The notes beneath the pieces were generated by a model, which saw only the letters and a program-made list of their open reading frames with translations, made no database searches and was not told the DNA's origin. The translations under genes were made by a program, and so were the position numbers. Below are positions 36,661 to 45,433 of a DNA stretch of 64,000 nt, one piece after another. Positions within the stretch are counted from its first letter, which is position 1. Each line of letters starts with the position of its first letter. Source of the stretch: Posidoniimonas polymericola (GTDB lineage: Bacteria > Planctomycetota > Planctomycetia > Pirellulales > Lacipirellulaceae); assembly GCF_007859935.1 (NCBI RefSeq), contig NZ_SJPO01000003.1, positions 18,826-82,825 of the forward strand, in the 5' to 3' direction.

Positions 36661-37335
36661 CTAGAACTCGGCGCCTGCCTGGCGGTGACGGTGTCGGGCG
36701 ATCTCGCCCTCCACAAGGTACATGACGTCCTCGGCGATGTTCGTGGCGTGGTCGGCGATCCGCTCGAGGTGCCGCGTGGCGGAGAACAGGTGCACGGCGG
36801 GCTCGACCAGGCTCGGCTGGGCCTGCATCACCGCGTGCAGCTCGTTGATCACGTCATGGTTGAGGTCGTCGACGATGTCGTCGCGTTTGCCGACCGCGCG
36901 GGCGGCGTCGGCGTCGAGCTCCACGAAGGCGTCCAGGGCGTCGCGGACCATCTCGATCGTGACGCTGGTCATTTCGTCCAGGCCGGCGGGGGCCGGCACC
37001 ACCGGCAGCTCGGCCATGGAGCGGACCCGCTCGCCGATATTGACCGCCAGGTCGCCGATGCGCTCGAGGTCGGCGTTGATCTTCAGGATGGTCGCCACCC
37101 GCCGCAGGTCGGTCGCGACCGGCTGATGCAGCGCCAGGATCTTCAGGCACTCTTCTTCAATCCGCACCTCGCGGGCGTTGACCTTCGGCTCCAGCGCGGC
37201 GAGGTCGCTGAGCGCCTCGGTCGACTGGTCACGCAGGCAGCGGGTCGCGGTGCGGATCATGTCCTCGACAATCGACGACTGCGCAAGGACGTCGCGTTCG
37301 AGGAGTTCGAGGTCGCGTTCGAGGTGTTTGGACAT
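36661..37335 (-). CDS. phoU: Phosphate regulon accessory protein PhoU
   Basis: A 224-residue, all-helical protein with the double three-helix PhoU repeats. The metal-binding E/D-x-x-x-D motifs are visible (ADLERIGDLAVNIGERVRS in the first half, HLERIADHATNIAEDVMYLVEG in the second). PhoU damps signalling from PstSCAB to PhoR and regulates phosphate uptake. It lies between pstB and phoB, 56 bases after pstB, in the expected operon position. Confidence 0.95.
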   Translation of the reverse strand: MSKHLERDLELLERDVLAQSSIVEDMIRTATRCLRDQSTEALSDLAALEPKVNAREVRIEEECLKILALHQPVATDLRRVATILKINADLERIGDLAVNIGERVRSMAELPVVPAPAGLDEMTSVTIEMVRDALDAFVELDADAARAVGKRDDIVDDLNHDVINELHAVMQAQPSLVEPAVHLFSATRHLERIADHATNIAEDVMYLVEGEIARHRHRQAGAEF

Positions 37336-37391
37336 GCAGCGGGCAGGTAGGGGGACAGTTGGGCTTCGGCGACGGGGCGGACGCGGCGTCG

Positions 37392-38309
37392 CTAGCCAAA
37401 GCGGCCGGTGATGTAGTCCTCGGTCTGCTTCCTGGTTGGGTTGGTGAAGAGCTCGTTGGTGCGGCCGGCCTCGACCAGTTCGCCCTGGAAGAAGAACGCC
37501 GTCTGGTCCGAGACCCGGGCCGCCTGCTGCATGTTGTGCGTCACGATGACGATGGTGTAGCGGTCCTTAAGCTCGAAGATCAGGTCCTCGATCCGCGCGG
37601 TCGAAGCCGGGTCGAGCGCCGAAGCGGGCTCGTCCATCAGCAGCACCTCGGGGTTGGTCGCCAGCGCCCGGGCGATGCAGAGCCGCTGCTGCTGGCCGCC
37701 GGATAGCGCCAGGGCGGAGTCGTTCAGGCGGTCCTTGACCTCGTTCCACAAGGCGGCGCGTTCCAGGCACTGCTCGGCAATCTCCATCAGCCGCCCCTTG
37801 TTCCGCAGGCCGGCGACCTTGGGGCCGTAGATCACGTTCTCCAGGATCGACTTCGGGAACGGGTTGGACTTCTGAAACACCATGCCGACCCGCTTGCGGA
37901 GCGAGACCACGTCCACCCGCGGCGCGTTGATGTCGTGGTCGTCGAGCAGGATGTCGCCCTCCAGGCGGGTCCCCTCGATCATGTCGTTCATGCGGTTCAT
38001 GCACCGCAGGAAGGTGCTCTTGCCGCAGCCCGACGGGCCGATGAACGCGGTGACGCAGTGCTCCGGGATCTTCAGGTTGATGTCGAACAGCGCCTGACTG
38101 GCGCCGTAGAAGAAGTTCAGCGAGCTGACAGAGATCTTCGGCGCCGACGCGGCCAGCTCGTCCGCGGAGCGGGACGTGCGGGCGTGGGCCATCCGGGGCG
38201 GCTTGAGTCCGGTGCGGTTCGGTTCGGCAGGCAAGGCGTTGACGCTCATGTTGCGGTTTGGCGTTGACGTTGCGCGGGGATAGAGAGGGGGAGTGGCGGG
38301 GGTCACCAT
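37392..38309 (-). CDS. pstB: Phosphate ABC transporter ATP-binding protein
   Basis: A 305-residue protein if translation starts at 38309, which overlaps the pstA stop (ATGGTGA) and has AGAGG five bases upstream; an ATG at 38249 would give the more usual 285 residues. Core motifs: Walker [10 protein letters not shown], signature [16 protein letters not shown], Walker [15 protein letters not shown] and the His-loop [16 protein letters not shown]. The N-terminal 55 residues are a polar extension that normal PstB proteins lack. It drives phosphate import with PstA and PstC. Confidence 0.95.
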   Translation of the reverse strand: MVTPATPPLYPRATSTPNRNMSVNALPAEPNRTGLKPPRMAHARTSRSADELAASAPKISVSSLNFFYGASQALFDINLKIPEHCVTAFIGPSGCGKSTFLRCMNRMNDMIEGTRLEGDILLDDHDINAPRVDVVSLRKRVGMVFQKSNPFPKSILENVIYGPKVAGLRNKGRLMEIAEQCLERAALWNEVKDRLNDSALALSGGQQQRLCIARALATNPEVLLMDEPASALDPASTARIEDLIFELKDRYTIVIVTHNMQQAARVSDQTAFFFQGELVEAGRTNELFTNPTRKQTEDYITGRFG

Positions 38310-39328
38310 CGGATCCTCTGACCGTAGTAGTAGCGGACCCAGACCGCTACCGCGTTCATCATGATTAGCACCGCCAGCAGCACCAGGATTGCCGCCGAGG
38401 CGAGGGCGTGGAACTCGGCCTGCGGCCGCGAGGCCCAGTTGTAGATCTGCAGCGGCAGCGCCGTGAATTCTGAGTACGCCGACTTGGGCGTGTAGCTAAT
38501 GAATCCGACCGCTCCGACCGCCACCAGGGGGGCGGCCTCGCCGAGGGCCCGAGAGATCGCCAGGATCACGCCGGTCATCATGCCGGGCAGGGCGGCCGGC
38601 AATACCTGCCGCCAAGTGGTTTGCCACTTCGTGGCGCCCAGGGCGTAGCTCGCCTGGCGGATCGATTTGGGCACGGCCCGCAGCGCCTCCTGCGAGGCGA
38701 GGATCACGATCGGCAGCACCACCAGGCTGAGCGTCAGCGCGCCGGACAATATCACACGCCCCAGCGACAACCCGACCAGGAACTCGCCGCCCGGCGCTTG
38801 CAGGGACACCGCGCGGACGAACACGCCCAGTCCCAGGATGCCGTAGACGATCGACGGCACGCCGGCCAAGTTGGCGATGTTGAGCTGCACCAGCCGCTTC
38901 CACCGCGTCGCGGCGGCGTATTCTTCCAGGTACACCGCCGCCCCGACTCCGGCCGGCACCGAGAGCAGCGCCGTCAGGCCGATCAGCCACAGGCTGCCGA
39001 AGATCGCGGGGTTCACGCCCGCGTCGGCCGGCCGCCGCGAGGGCCCCTCCGCCAGGAACCGCCAGCCGCGCTGCCAGTACTCGGCGGAGAACAACGCGCC
39101 GACGCGAGTGCCGAGGCCCTCCAGGGTAGACTTGCCCTCGAGCGCGGCGCGGGTCTCGGCCGGCAGGAAGGCGTCGTACGCGTTGACGGCCACCGTGGCC
39201 AGCAGGCCGAACAGGATTGCCAGGCACAGCAGCGTGGCGCCGCCGCACAGCAGGCCGAACACGCGCGAGGTCCACTGACGCCGACGCAGCAGGGCGTCGT
39301 CTTCGGGGCTGGCGAGCGGAGAGGTCAT
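38303..39328 (-). CDS. pstA: Phosphate ABC transporter permease PstA
   Basis: A 341-residue protein from the ATG at 39328 (GGGAG eight bases upstream), which overlaps the pstC stop by four bases (ATGA). It has about six membrane segments, for example [25 protein letters not shown] near the start and [24 protein letters not shown] near the end. The permease EAA-like loop is [41 protein letters not shown] read in pieces. A periplasmic insert between the first and second helices (about 40-110) is longer than in E. coli PstA. Confidence 0.93.
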   Translation of the reverse strand: MTSPLASPEDDALLRRRQWTSRVFGLLCGGATLLCLAILFGLLATVAVNAYDAFLPAETRAALEGKSTLEGLGTRVGALFSAEYWQRGWRFLAEGPSRRPADAGVNPAIFGSLWLIGLTALLSVPAGVGAAVYLEEYAAATRWKRLVQLNIANLAGVPSIVYGILGLGVFVRAVSLQAPGGEFLVGLSLGRVILSGALTLSLVVLPIVILASQEALRAVPKSIRQASYALGATKWQTTWRQVLPAALPGMMTGVILAISRALGEAAPLVAVGAVGFISYTPKSAYSEFTALPLQIYNWASRPQAEFHALASAAILVLLAVLIMMNAVAVWVRYYYGQRIRW

Positions 39329-40272
39329 TCGTACTGCTCCCGCATCCGGTTGATGATCCATTGGGCCAGCACGTTGAGCGCCATGGTCGAGATGAACAGC
39401 GTCAGGCCGACCGCGAAGATCGCGCGGTACTCGGGCGTGCCCGAGGGCGTGTCGCCGGAGCTGACCTGCACGATGTAGGCGGTCATGGTCTGCACGGCCT
39501 CGAGCGGGTTGAGCGTGCGGTTGGGCTGGGCGCCGGCCGCGAGCGTGACGGCCATGGTCTCGCCGATGGCGCGGGACACGGCCAGCAGCACCGAGGCGAC
39601 AATGCCGGACAGCGCCGCGGGGACGATCACCTTCACGGTGACGTCGAACTTGGTGGCCCCTAGGGCGTAGGCCGCCTCGCGGAGCGCGCCCGGCACGCTC
39701 CGCAGCACGTCCTCGCTCAGCGAGACGATCATCGGCAGGATCATGAATCCCACCACGATGCTGGCGCTCGCCGCGCTGTAGATGCTGTCGGTGTGGAACC
39801 ACGCCTTGATGATTGGCGACACGGTTGTCACCGCCACCACGCCGTACACCACCGAGGGGATGCCGGCGAGCACCTCGAGCAGCGGCTTGACGGTCTCGCG
39901 GACCGCGGGCGAGGCGTACTCGCTCAGGTAGATCGCCGTGCCCAGGCCGATCGGCGCGGCGATCAGGATCGCCCCGCCGGTGACCAGCAGGGTGCCGCAG
40001 AACAGCGGCTGGATGCCGAAGTGCTTGTCGCGGAACAGCGGCGACCACTCGCTGGCGGTCAGGAACTCGACCAGGCTCACCTCGCGGAAGAACTGCAGCG
40101 ACTCGACCATCAGCACCACCACGATGCCCAGGGTTGTCAGCACCGAGACCCCCGCGCACAGCCACAGCACCCAGTAGATGGCGCCCTCCCACACCGCGCG
40201 CGACTTCGCGCCGCTGCTGCGATGCAGCGAGTCAGCGGGAATCGCGTCGGGTGTGGCGGTGGTGGAGGTCAA
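39325..40272 (-). CDS. pstC: Phosphate ABC transporter permease PstC
   Basis: A 315-residue permease. The start appears to be a TTG at 40272, 10 bases after the pstS stop; no ATG or GTG offers a better position before the first helix (IYWVLWLCAGVSVLTTLGIVVVLMVESL). The typical loop AAYALGATKFDVTVKVIVPAALSG and RAIGETMAVTLAAGAQPN are present, as is FLTASEWSPLFRDKHFGIQPLFCGTLL near the start. It pairs with PstA in the membrane. Confidence 0.93.
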   Translation of the reverse strand: MTSTTATPDAIPADSLHRSSGAKSRAVWEGAIYWVLWLCAGVSVLTTLGIVVVLMVESLQFFREVSLVEFLTASEWSPLFRDKHFGIQPLFCGTLLVTGGAILIAAPIGLGTAIYLSEYASPAVRETVKPLLEVLAGIPSVVYGVVAVTTVSPIIKAWFHTDSIYSAASASIVVGFMILPMIVSLSEDVLRSVPGALREAAYALGATKFDVTVKVIVPAALSGIVASVLLAVSRAIGETMAVTLAAGAQPNRTLNPLEAVQTMTAYIVQVSSGDTPSGTPEYRAIFAVGLTLFISTMALNVLAQWIINRMREQYE

Positions 40273-40282
40273 GCGGGGGTCC

Positions 40283-41248
40283 CTACTCGGCGGCCGCTTC
40301 GGCCGGGGCTTCGGCGGGTGTTTCGGCCGGAGAGAGCGCGGCGTTGAGGGTGGTCTCGTTCTCCTGGGCGACGTCCTCGGGCACCGGCACGTAGCCGACT
40401 TCTTTCGACAACGCCGCGGCCTGAGCCATGTAGAACTTCACGAACTCGGCGACCTCCGGCCGCTTCAGCGACTCGAGGTTGACGTAGATGTACAGCGGCC
40501 GGGCCAGCGGCGAGTACGTGCCGTCCATCACCGTTTCCATCGAGGGCTTTACCGGGCCGTCTCCGCCGTCGACGGCCACCAGCTTCAGCTTGTCCTGGTT
40601 CTCCAGGTAGTAGGCGAAGCCGAAGTAGCCCAGGGCGTGCTCGTTGCCCGCGACGCCGTTGACGATGGTGTTGTCGTCCTCGCTGGCGCCGTAGTCGGAG
40701 CGGCTCGCCTTGGTCTCGCCGACGATCTCCTCGGTGAAGTAGTCGAACGTGCCGGAGTCGGTGCCGGGGCCGTACAGCACGAGGTCTTCCTCGGGCCAGT
40801 CGGGGTTCACGTCGCTCCACTTCTTGGCCGGGTTCTCGGGCTGCCAGATCTGCTTCAGTTCTTCGACCGTCAGGCTGTCGACCGAATCGTTCTTCGGGTG
40901 GATGACCACGGCCAGGCCGTCGTAGGCGACCGACAGCTCAATGAACTCGATGCCGGCCGCTTTGCACTTCTCGGCCTCGGCCTCCTTCATGCCACGCGAG
41001 GCGTCGCAGATGTCGATCTCGCCCGCGGCGAACTTCTTCATGCCGCCGCCGGTGCCGGAGAAACCAACCGCGACCTTCACGCCGGGGTTCTTGGCGCTGA
41101 ACTCTTCCGCGACCGCTTCGCTTACTGGGTAGACCGTGCTCGAGCCGTCGATGCTGATCTGCTTCTCGGCCGCGGGGGGCTGGCAACCGGTGTTGCTGGC
41201 GAGCAGGGCGGCTCCAAGAGTGAGGGCGTGGAAACGAGAGAATTTCAT
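40283..41248 (-). CDS. pstS: Phosphate-binding lipoprotein PstS
   Basis: A 321-residue protein from the ATG at 41248, with AGGAA 13 bases upstream; the open frame extends far further but without signal peptide. The leader [20 protein letters not shown] ends in a lipobox cysteine (C22). Binding-site elements are typical: [51 protein letters not shown] and [16 protein letters not shown]. The C-terminal 25 residues are an Ala/Glu/Pro tail. It binds phosphate with high affinity and delivers it to PstCA. It is the first gene of the operon and has the Pho-box-like repeat upstream. Confidence 0.95.
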   Translation of the reverse strand: MKFSRFHALTLGAALLASNTGCQPPAAEKQISIDGSSTVYPVSEAVAEEFSAKNPGVKVAVGFSGTGGGMKKFAAGEIDICDASRGMKEAEAEKCKAAGIEFIELSVAYDGLAVVIHPKNDSVDSLTVEELKQIWQPENPAKKWSDVNPDWPEEDLVLYGPGTDSGTFDYFTEEIVGETKASRSDYGASEDDNTIVNGVAGNEHALGYFGFAYYLENQDKLKLVAVDGGDGPVKPSMETVMDGTYSPLARPLYIYVNLESLKRPEVAEFVKFYMAQAAALSKEVGYVPVPEDVAQENETTLNAALSPAETPAEAPAEAAAE

Positions 41249-41349
41249 TTGGGAATCGACTTTCCTGGAAGAACCTGGACGCAGAAGGATTCGCCCCGCA
41301 CGGGGCCCGACGACCCAACGTCGCGCGAGCCGCCAGCCTACTTCTGGAT

Positions 41350-41377
41350 TGTGAAGAATGTGTGAAGGTTCTGTGAT
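41350..41377 (-). promoter_or_regulatory. Pho-box-like triple repeat upstream of pstS
   Basis: On the minus strand ATCACA-N5-TTCACA-N5-TTCACA, three units with exactly 11-base spacing, 102 bases upstream of the pstS ATG. In 7-mer form the last two are CTTCACA-CATT-CTTCACA, the same layout as the E. coli Pho box (7-base direct repeats, 4-base spacers) and the Bacillus PhoP box. Its position before the pst operon makes it a strong candidate PhoB site. The 370-base gap 41249-41618 otherwise holds only the leaders of pstS and the glycosyltransferase gene. Confidence 0.7.
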
Positions 41378-41618
41378 GGTCCTGGGGGCAGATTTGGCCA
41401 AACAGGCTTCCCGGGGGAAGATGCTAGCGAAATCGGGGAGTTTGCGGCCCTCTCGCGGCCGGCCGAGATGAGGCGGCGGCTTCCCGAGTGCATGCGGATG
41501 ACCGTATTCGCGATCCACGACGCTGGCAATCCGGCCGAATCGACATCGCCCGGCCGGCGGCAACCGCCTAGACTCTCGGCTGTTGTTATCCGCACCTCAT
41601 CGCTGGAAATCGGTCCCC

Positions 41619-42749
41619 ATGCGAGTCCTCCTGGCAACGTGCTCGCTGGTCGCCAGCGGCGGCGTCGAGACCCACGTGCAGGACCTCGCGCGGCAGCTGA
41701 TTGCGCGGGGCCATTGGCCGGTGGTGTTTGCCCCCAGGCTTGGGGCTTTCAGCCAGCGGCTGCGCGAGCAATCGATCCCGGTTCTCGACGACCTGACTCT
41801 GCTGGCCGACCGGCCCGATGTGATTCATGGGCACTATGGGCTTTCGCTGCTGGCCGCGATGCTGCGGTTCCCGACCGCCCCCGCGGTGCAGACCTGCCAC
41901 GCTTGGCACTGGCGCGGCGACGTCCCGCCCAACCTGCCCAACGTTCGGCGCCGGATCGCGGTCGACATGCTGTGCCGCGAGCGGCTGGTGTGCGGTTTCG
42001 GATACCGAGAGGACGAGATCGACCTGCTGCTGAACGGCGTCGACCTCGAGCGCTTTGCTCGGCGGCGTGCGCCCGCGCGGCGGCCGCAGCGGGCCGCGGT
42101 GTTTGGCAATTACCTCTCTGAGAACGCCGCCGAGCCGATTATCTCGGCGTGCCGGCAGGCCGGGATTGCGGTCGACCTGATCGGCCGCCGCTTCGGCGCG
42201 GACTGCGCCGAACCCGAGCGGCGACTGCCCGACTACGACGTCGTGTTCGCCAAGGGCCGCTGCGCCTGGGAGGCGTTGGCGAGCGGCTGCGCCGTGGTGG
42301 TGGCCGACGCCGCCGGGCTGGGGCCGTTGGTCACCAGCGCCGACTTGCAGCAGCAGCGGCTCCGCAACTTCGGCAGGCGGCTGCTGGTCGATCCGCTGAC
42401 GCTCGCGGGCGTCGCGGCGCGGCTAGCGCGGTACGACCCCGACGACGCCGCGCTCGTTGCCGAGCGGGTTCGGAGGGAGAATTCGTTGGAGCTGATGGTC
42501 GACCAGCTGCTAGCTATCTACGACGACGCGATCCACGACGAAGCGCCGCGTATCGCGGTCGACGAACACGCCCGCCTGGCCGAGTACGCCGAGCGGCTGT
42601 GCCGCGAGCTGGCTGTCGACGAGCCCCGCCCGATATCGGCGGGGCGGCGGCTCCGCAAGCAGGCGACCGCGCGGGCCGACCGCTTCGCCCGGCAGGCGGT
42701 CCGCACGCTCAAGACCCCCTGGAACAAGCTGCGAGGACGGGCCACCTGA
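41619..42749 (+). CDS. GT4-family glycosyltransferase
   Basis: A 376-residue protein from the ATG at 41619 (MRVLLATCSLVASGGVETHV); an ATG-like codon at 41583 would add a 12-residue polar stretch. The N-terminal Rossmann domain has VASGGVETHVQDLARQLIARGH and the C-terminal domain the family pattern YDVVFAKGRCAWEALASGCAVVVADAAGLGPLVT, which contains the E-x7-E-like donor site (WEALASG). No membrane segment or signal peptide. It lies between pstS and phoR on the opposite strand and 31 bases before a PIG-L-like gene, so the two are probably one operon. Product unknown: a cell-surface polysaccharide or glycolipid is likely. Confidence 0.85.
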   Translation: MRVLLATCSLVASGGVETHVQDLARQLIARGHWPVVFAPRLGAFSQRLREQSIPVLDDLTLLADRPDVIHGHYGLSLLAAMLRFPTAPAVQTCHAWHWRGDVPPNLPNVRRRIAVDMLCRERLVCGFGYREDEIDLLLNGVDLERFARRRAPARRPQRAAVFGNYLSENAAEPIISACRQAGIAVDLIGRRFGADCAEPERRLPDYDVVFAKGRCAWEALASGCAVVVADAAGLGPLVTSADLQQQRLRNFGRRLLVDPLTLAGVAARLARYDPDDAALVAERVRRENSLELMVDQLLAIYDDAIHDEAPRIAVDEHARLAEYAERLCRELAVDEPRPISAGRRLRKQATARADRFARQAVRTLKTPWNKLRGRAT

Positions 42750-42780
42750 ACCGCGAACGCAGGGCCGCCCGACGATCACC

Positions 42781-43590
42781 ATGCCACACGACAACGCACC
42801 GCCGCCCGGCCGCCCGCTGCTGGCTATCGCCCACCCCGGCCACGAGCTCCGTGTGCTGCACTGGTGCGAGATCGCCCGGCCCGATGTCGCGGTGCTGACC
42901 GACGGCTCGGGCCACGGCGGGGAGTCGCGGGTGTACCGCACTAAGCAGTGGGTCGAGCAGAACGGCGGGCGGATGACCGGCTTCTGCGCGCCGCTGACCG
43001 ACCGCCAGCTGTACGAAGCGGTGCTGGGCGGCGACCTGACGTTGCTGAAGACTACCACGGAGAGCCTGGCTGAGGTGATCGCCGCGGGCGGCTACGACTA
43101 CGTCGTGGGCGACGCCCCCGAGGGCGCCATCATGGGGCACGACGTGTTCCGCGCGGTGCTCGACGCGGCGTTAATTCTCGCCCGCCGCGCCACGGGTCGG
43201 CCGCTGGCGAGCTACGATTTCCCCCTCGAGGCGACCCCCGGATCGGTCCGCCCCGAGCTAGCCGACCGTGCCTGCTTCATCCATCTCGACGACGCGGCGG
43301 TCGATCGGAAGATCGAGGTCGGGATGGCGTACGAGGAGATCCGCGGCGAAGTCGTGCGCGCGGTCGAGACCTACGGCCGCGAGGCGTTCGCGGTCGAGTG
43401 TCTGCGGCCATCGCTCACGGAGTCGGGGCTGGCGGCGTTCGAGGGCGCGGCCGACTACGAGCGTCACGGCGAGCAGCAGGTCGCCCGCGGCCGCTACACC
43501 GAGGTGGTCCGCCACGCCGAGCACGTCGCGCCGCTGACCGCGGGTCTGCGGCAGTGGGCGGGCGGGGCCCGGCTGCAGCCGGTTCGCTAG
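42781..43590 (+). CDS. PIG-L-like protein with altered catalytic motif
   Basis: A 269-residue protein that looks like the LmbE/PIG-L N-deacetylase fold: LLAIAHPGHELRVLHWCE near the start, AVLTDGSGHGGESRVYRTKQW next, and GAIMGHDVFRAVL for the third zinc ligand (H120). The normal AHPDDE is here A17-H-P-G20-H21-E22: the catalytic aspartate is glycine and the second zinc ligand is histidine instead of aspartate. So metal binding may be kept while the usual deacetylase base is lost. It follows the glycosyltransferase gene by 31 bases. Its TAG stop overlaps the TAG of the convergent phoR gene. Confidence 0.7.
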   Translation: MPHDNAPPPGRPLLAIAHPGHELRVLHWCEIARPDVAVLTDGSGHGGESRVYRTKQWVEQNGGRMTGFCAPLTDRQLYEAVLGGDLTLLKTTTESLAEVIAAGGYDYVVGDAPEGAIMGHDVFRAVLDAALILARRATGRPLASYDFPLEATPGSVRPELADRACFIHLDDAAVDRKIEVGMAYEEIRGEVVRAVETYGREAFAVECLRPSLTESGLAAFEGAADYERHGEQQVARGRYTEVVRHAEHVAPLTAGLRQWAGGARLQPVR

Positions 43591-45377
43591 GGCCGCGGCA
43601 GCGCGACCGAGAACGTGGTGCCGCCGTCGACCTTCGACTCGACCGCCACCGACCCGCCGAACGACTGCGTCAGGTGCTTGACGATTGACAGCCCCAGGCC
43701 GGTGCCGCCCAGCTCGCGCGAGCGGGCCTTGTCGACGCGGTGGAAGCGTTCGAACACCCGCGGCAGCTCGTCCTTGGGGATGCCGATGCCGGTGTCGGCG
43801 ACCGTCAGCAGCACCTGATTCTGTTCGGTGATCCGCCACGCGACCGTGACGTTTCCCCCCTGCGGCGTGTACTTGATGGCGTTGTCGACCAGGTTGCCGA
43901 GGATCACCCGCAGGCCCTCGGCGTCGGCGAGCACCTCGGCGTGGGGCTCGAGCGAGTCGACGGCCAGCTCGATGCCGCGCGACAAGGCCTGCGGCGCGTA
44001 GTCGTTCAGGCAGGCGGCGACCGCCTCACCGACAACGATGCTGGTCAGCTCGAAGCTCTGCTCGGCCGACTCGATCCGCGCCAGGCTGAGCATGTCCTGG
44101 ATCAGCGCGTTGAGGCGGTCGGCCTGTTCCTCGATCCGCTGCAGGAACTGCATCGCGTGCTGCTCGTCGTGCAGCGCGCCGCCGATGAGGGTTTCGGTGT
44201 ACGCCTTGATCGAGGCCAGCGGCGTTTTCAGTTCGTGGCTAACGTTGGCGATAAACTCCTGCCGGATCGACTCGAGCCGGCGGAGCTCGGTGATGTTGTT
44301 CAGCACGATGACCGCCGCGCCCGTTTCGTCGCCCGCCAGCGGGGTGATCTGCACCGACAGCAGCAGCGACTCGGCGCCCTGCTGCTCGACGTCCAGTCGG
44401 TGGGGCCGCCCAGTGGCCTGGGCCTCGGCCAGGGCGTCGTGCAGGGTGTGGTTGCGGATTACCTCGACCAGCGGCCGGCCCTCGACCGTCTCGGGGCGGA
44501 AGCCGAGCAGCGACCCGGCCGCCTTGTTGGCCAGCACGACCCGCTGCTGGGCGTCGATGGCGATGACCCCCTCGACCATGCCGCCCAGCACGGTCGCCTG
44601 CTGCTGGCCGCTGCGTCGCAGCTGGGCGATCTGGTCGGCCAGCTCGCCGCACATGCGGTTGAACGACCCGGCCAGCGCGCCGAGCTCGTCGCGGTTGGGA
44701 ACGAACGCCCGCTGCTCGTAATCGCCACGCCCCACCGCCTCGGCGGCGGCGTTGAGTTCCAGCACCGGCAGCACAATGCTGCGGACCACGAGGTAGGTGA
44801 CCCCCAGGAGCGCGGCGCCGATGAAGAGCGCGAGCATCGAGAGCCGCCGCTGGAGGAAGTCCATCTCCTGCTCGATGACCTCGACCGCGGCCGCGGCGCG
44901 GACGGTGGCGGCGGGTCCGCCGGCGGGGCCCCCGGGGGGGTCGTGCCGCATCGCCAGATAGACGTACGGCTCGCCGACCGACGCGCTCGTCCGCCGCTCG
45001 ACCCCCACCCCGTTGCGTAGCGCCTGCTGCACCTCGCGCCGCTTCGCGTGGTTCTCCATCTCGCGGACCGCTGCGACATTGGGTTGGGCGGAGTCGGCCA
45101 GCACGCGGCCGTCGGGGTCGATGAGCGTCAGCCGGTAGCCGGAATCCTCGCCCAGGCGGATCAGCTCCTGCTGCAGGTTCTCGTTCGGCTCCTCCCGCAG
45201 TCGGTCGCCGTACGCGCGGTGCATCAGCACGGCGATCGCCTTGAGCTGCCGCTCCGCTTGGTCGTAGGCGCGGTCTTCCGACCAGTTGAGCATCCCGCGC
45301 AGCAGCAAGTAGGCGGCCAATAAGTTGACCACCGCGAAGGCGAGGAACAGTTTCCAGAACAGGCGTGACCGCAGCAT
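43587..45377 (-). CDS. phoR: PhoR-type sensor histidine kinase
   Basis: A 596-residue membrane kinase. Order: first helix (LFWKLFLAFAVVNLLAAYLLL), periplasmic sensor part (about 30-180), second helix (MLALFIGAALLGVTYLVVRSI), HAMP (VLPVLELNAAAEAVGRGDYEQ), PAS (GMVEGVIAIDAQQRVVLANKAAGSLLG), HisKA with H381 in FIANVSHELKTPLASIKAYTETL read in pieces, then HATPase N, D, F and G boxes (LGNLVDNAIKYTPQGG; VADTGIGIPKDELPRVFERFHR; GGTGLGLSIVKHLTQSFGG). PAS-containing kinases with this layout are PhoR of high-GC phyla. It probably signals phosphate status to PhoB. It stands apart from phoB, with two plus-strand genes between. Confidence 0.88.
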   Translation of the reverse strand: MLRSRLFWKLFLAFAVVNLLAAYLLLRGMLNWSEDRAYDQAERQLKAIAVLMHRAYGDRLREEPNENLQQELIRLGEDSGYRLTLIDPDGRVLADSAQPNVAAVREMENHAKRREVQQALRNGVGVERRTSASVGEPYVYLAMRHDPPGGPAGGPAATVRAAAAVEVIEQEMDFLQRRLSMLALFIGAALLGVTYLVVRSIVLPVLELNAAAEAVGRGDYEQRAFVPNRDELGALAGSFNRMCGELADQIAQLRRSGQQQATVLGGMVEGVIAIDAQQRVVLANKAAGSLLGFRPETVEGRPLVEVIRNHTLHDALAEAQATGRPHRLDVEQQGAESLLLSVQITPLAGDETGAAVIVLNNITELRRLESIRQEFIANVSHELKTPLASIKAYTETLIGGALHDEQHAMQFLQRIEEQADRLNALIQDMLSLARIESAEQSFELTSIVVGEAVAACLNDYAPQALSRGIELAVDSLEPHAEVLADAEGLRVILGNLVDNAIKYTPQGGNVTVAWRITEQNQVLLTVADTGIGIPKDELPRVFERFHRVDKARSRELGGTGLGLSIVKHLTQSFGGSVAVESKVDGGTTFSVALPRP

Positions 45378-45433
45378 GCGGCTAGCGTAGGGGTGCGGAC
45401 CTCAGGTTGTCGAGGGTCCGGCCCGCGGTGGAC

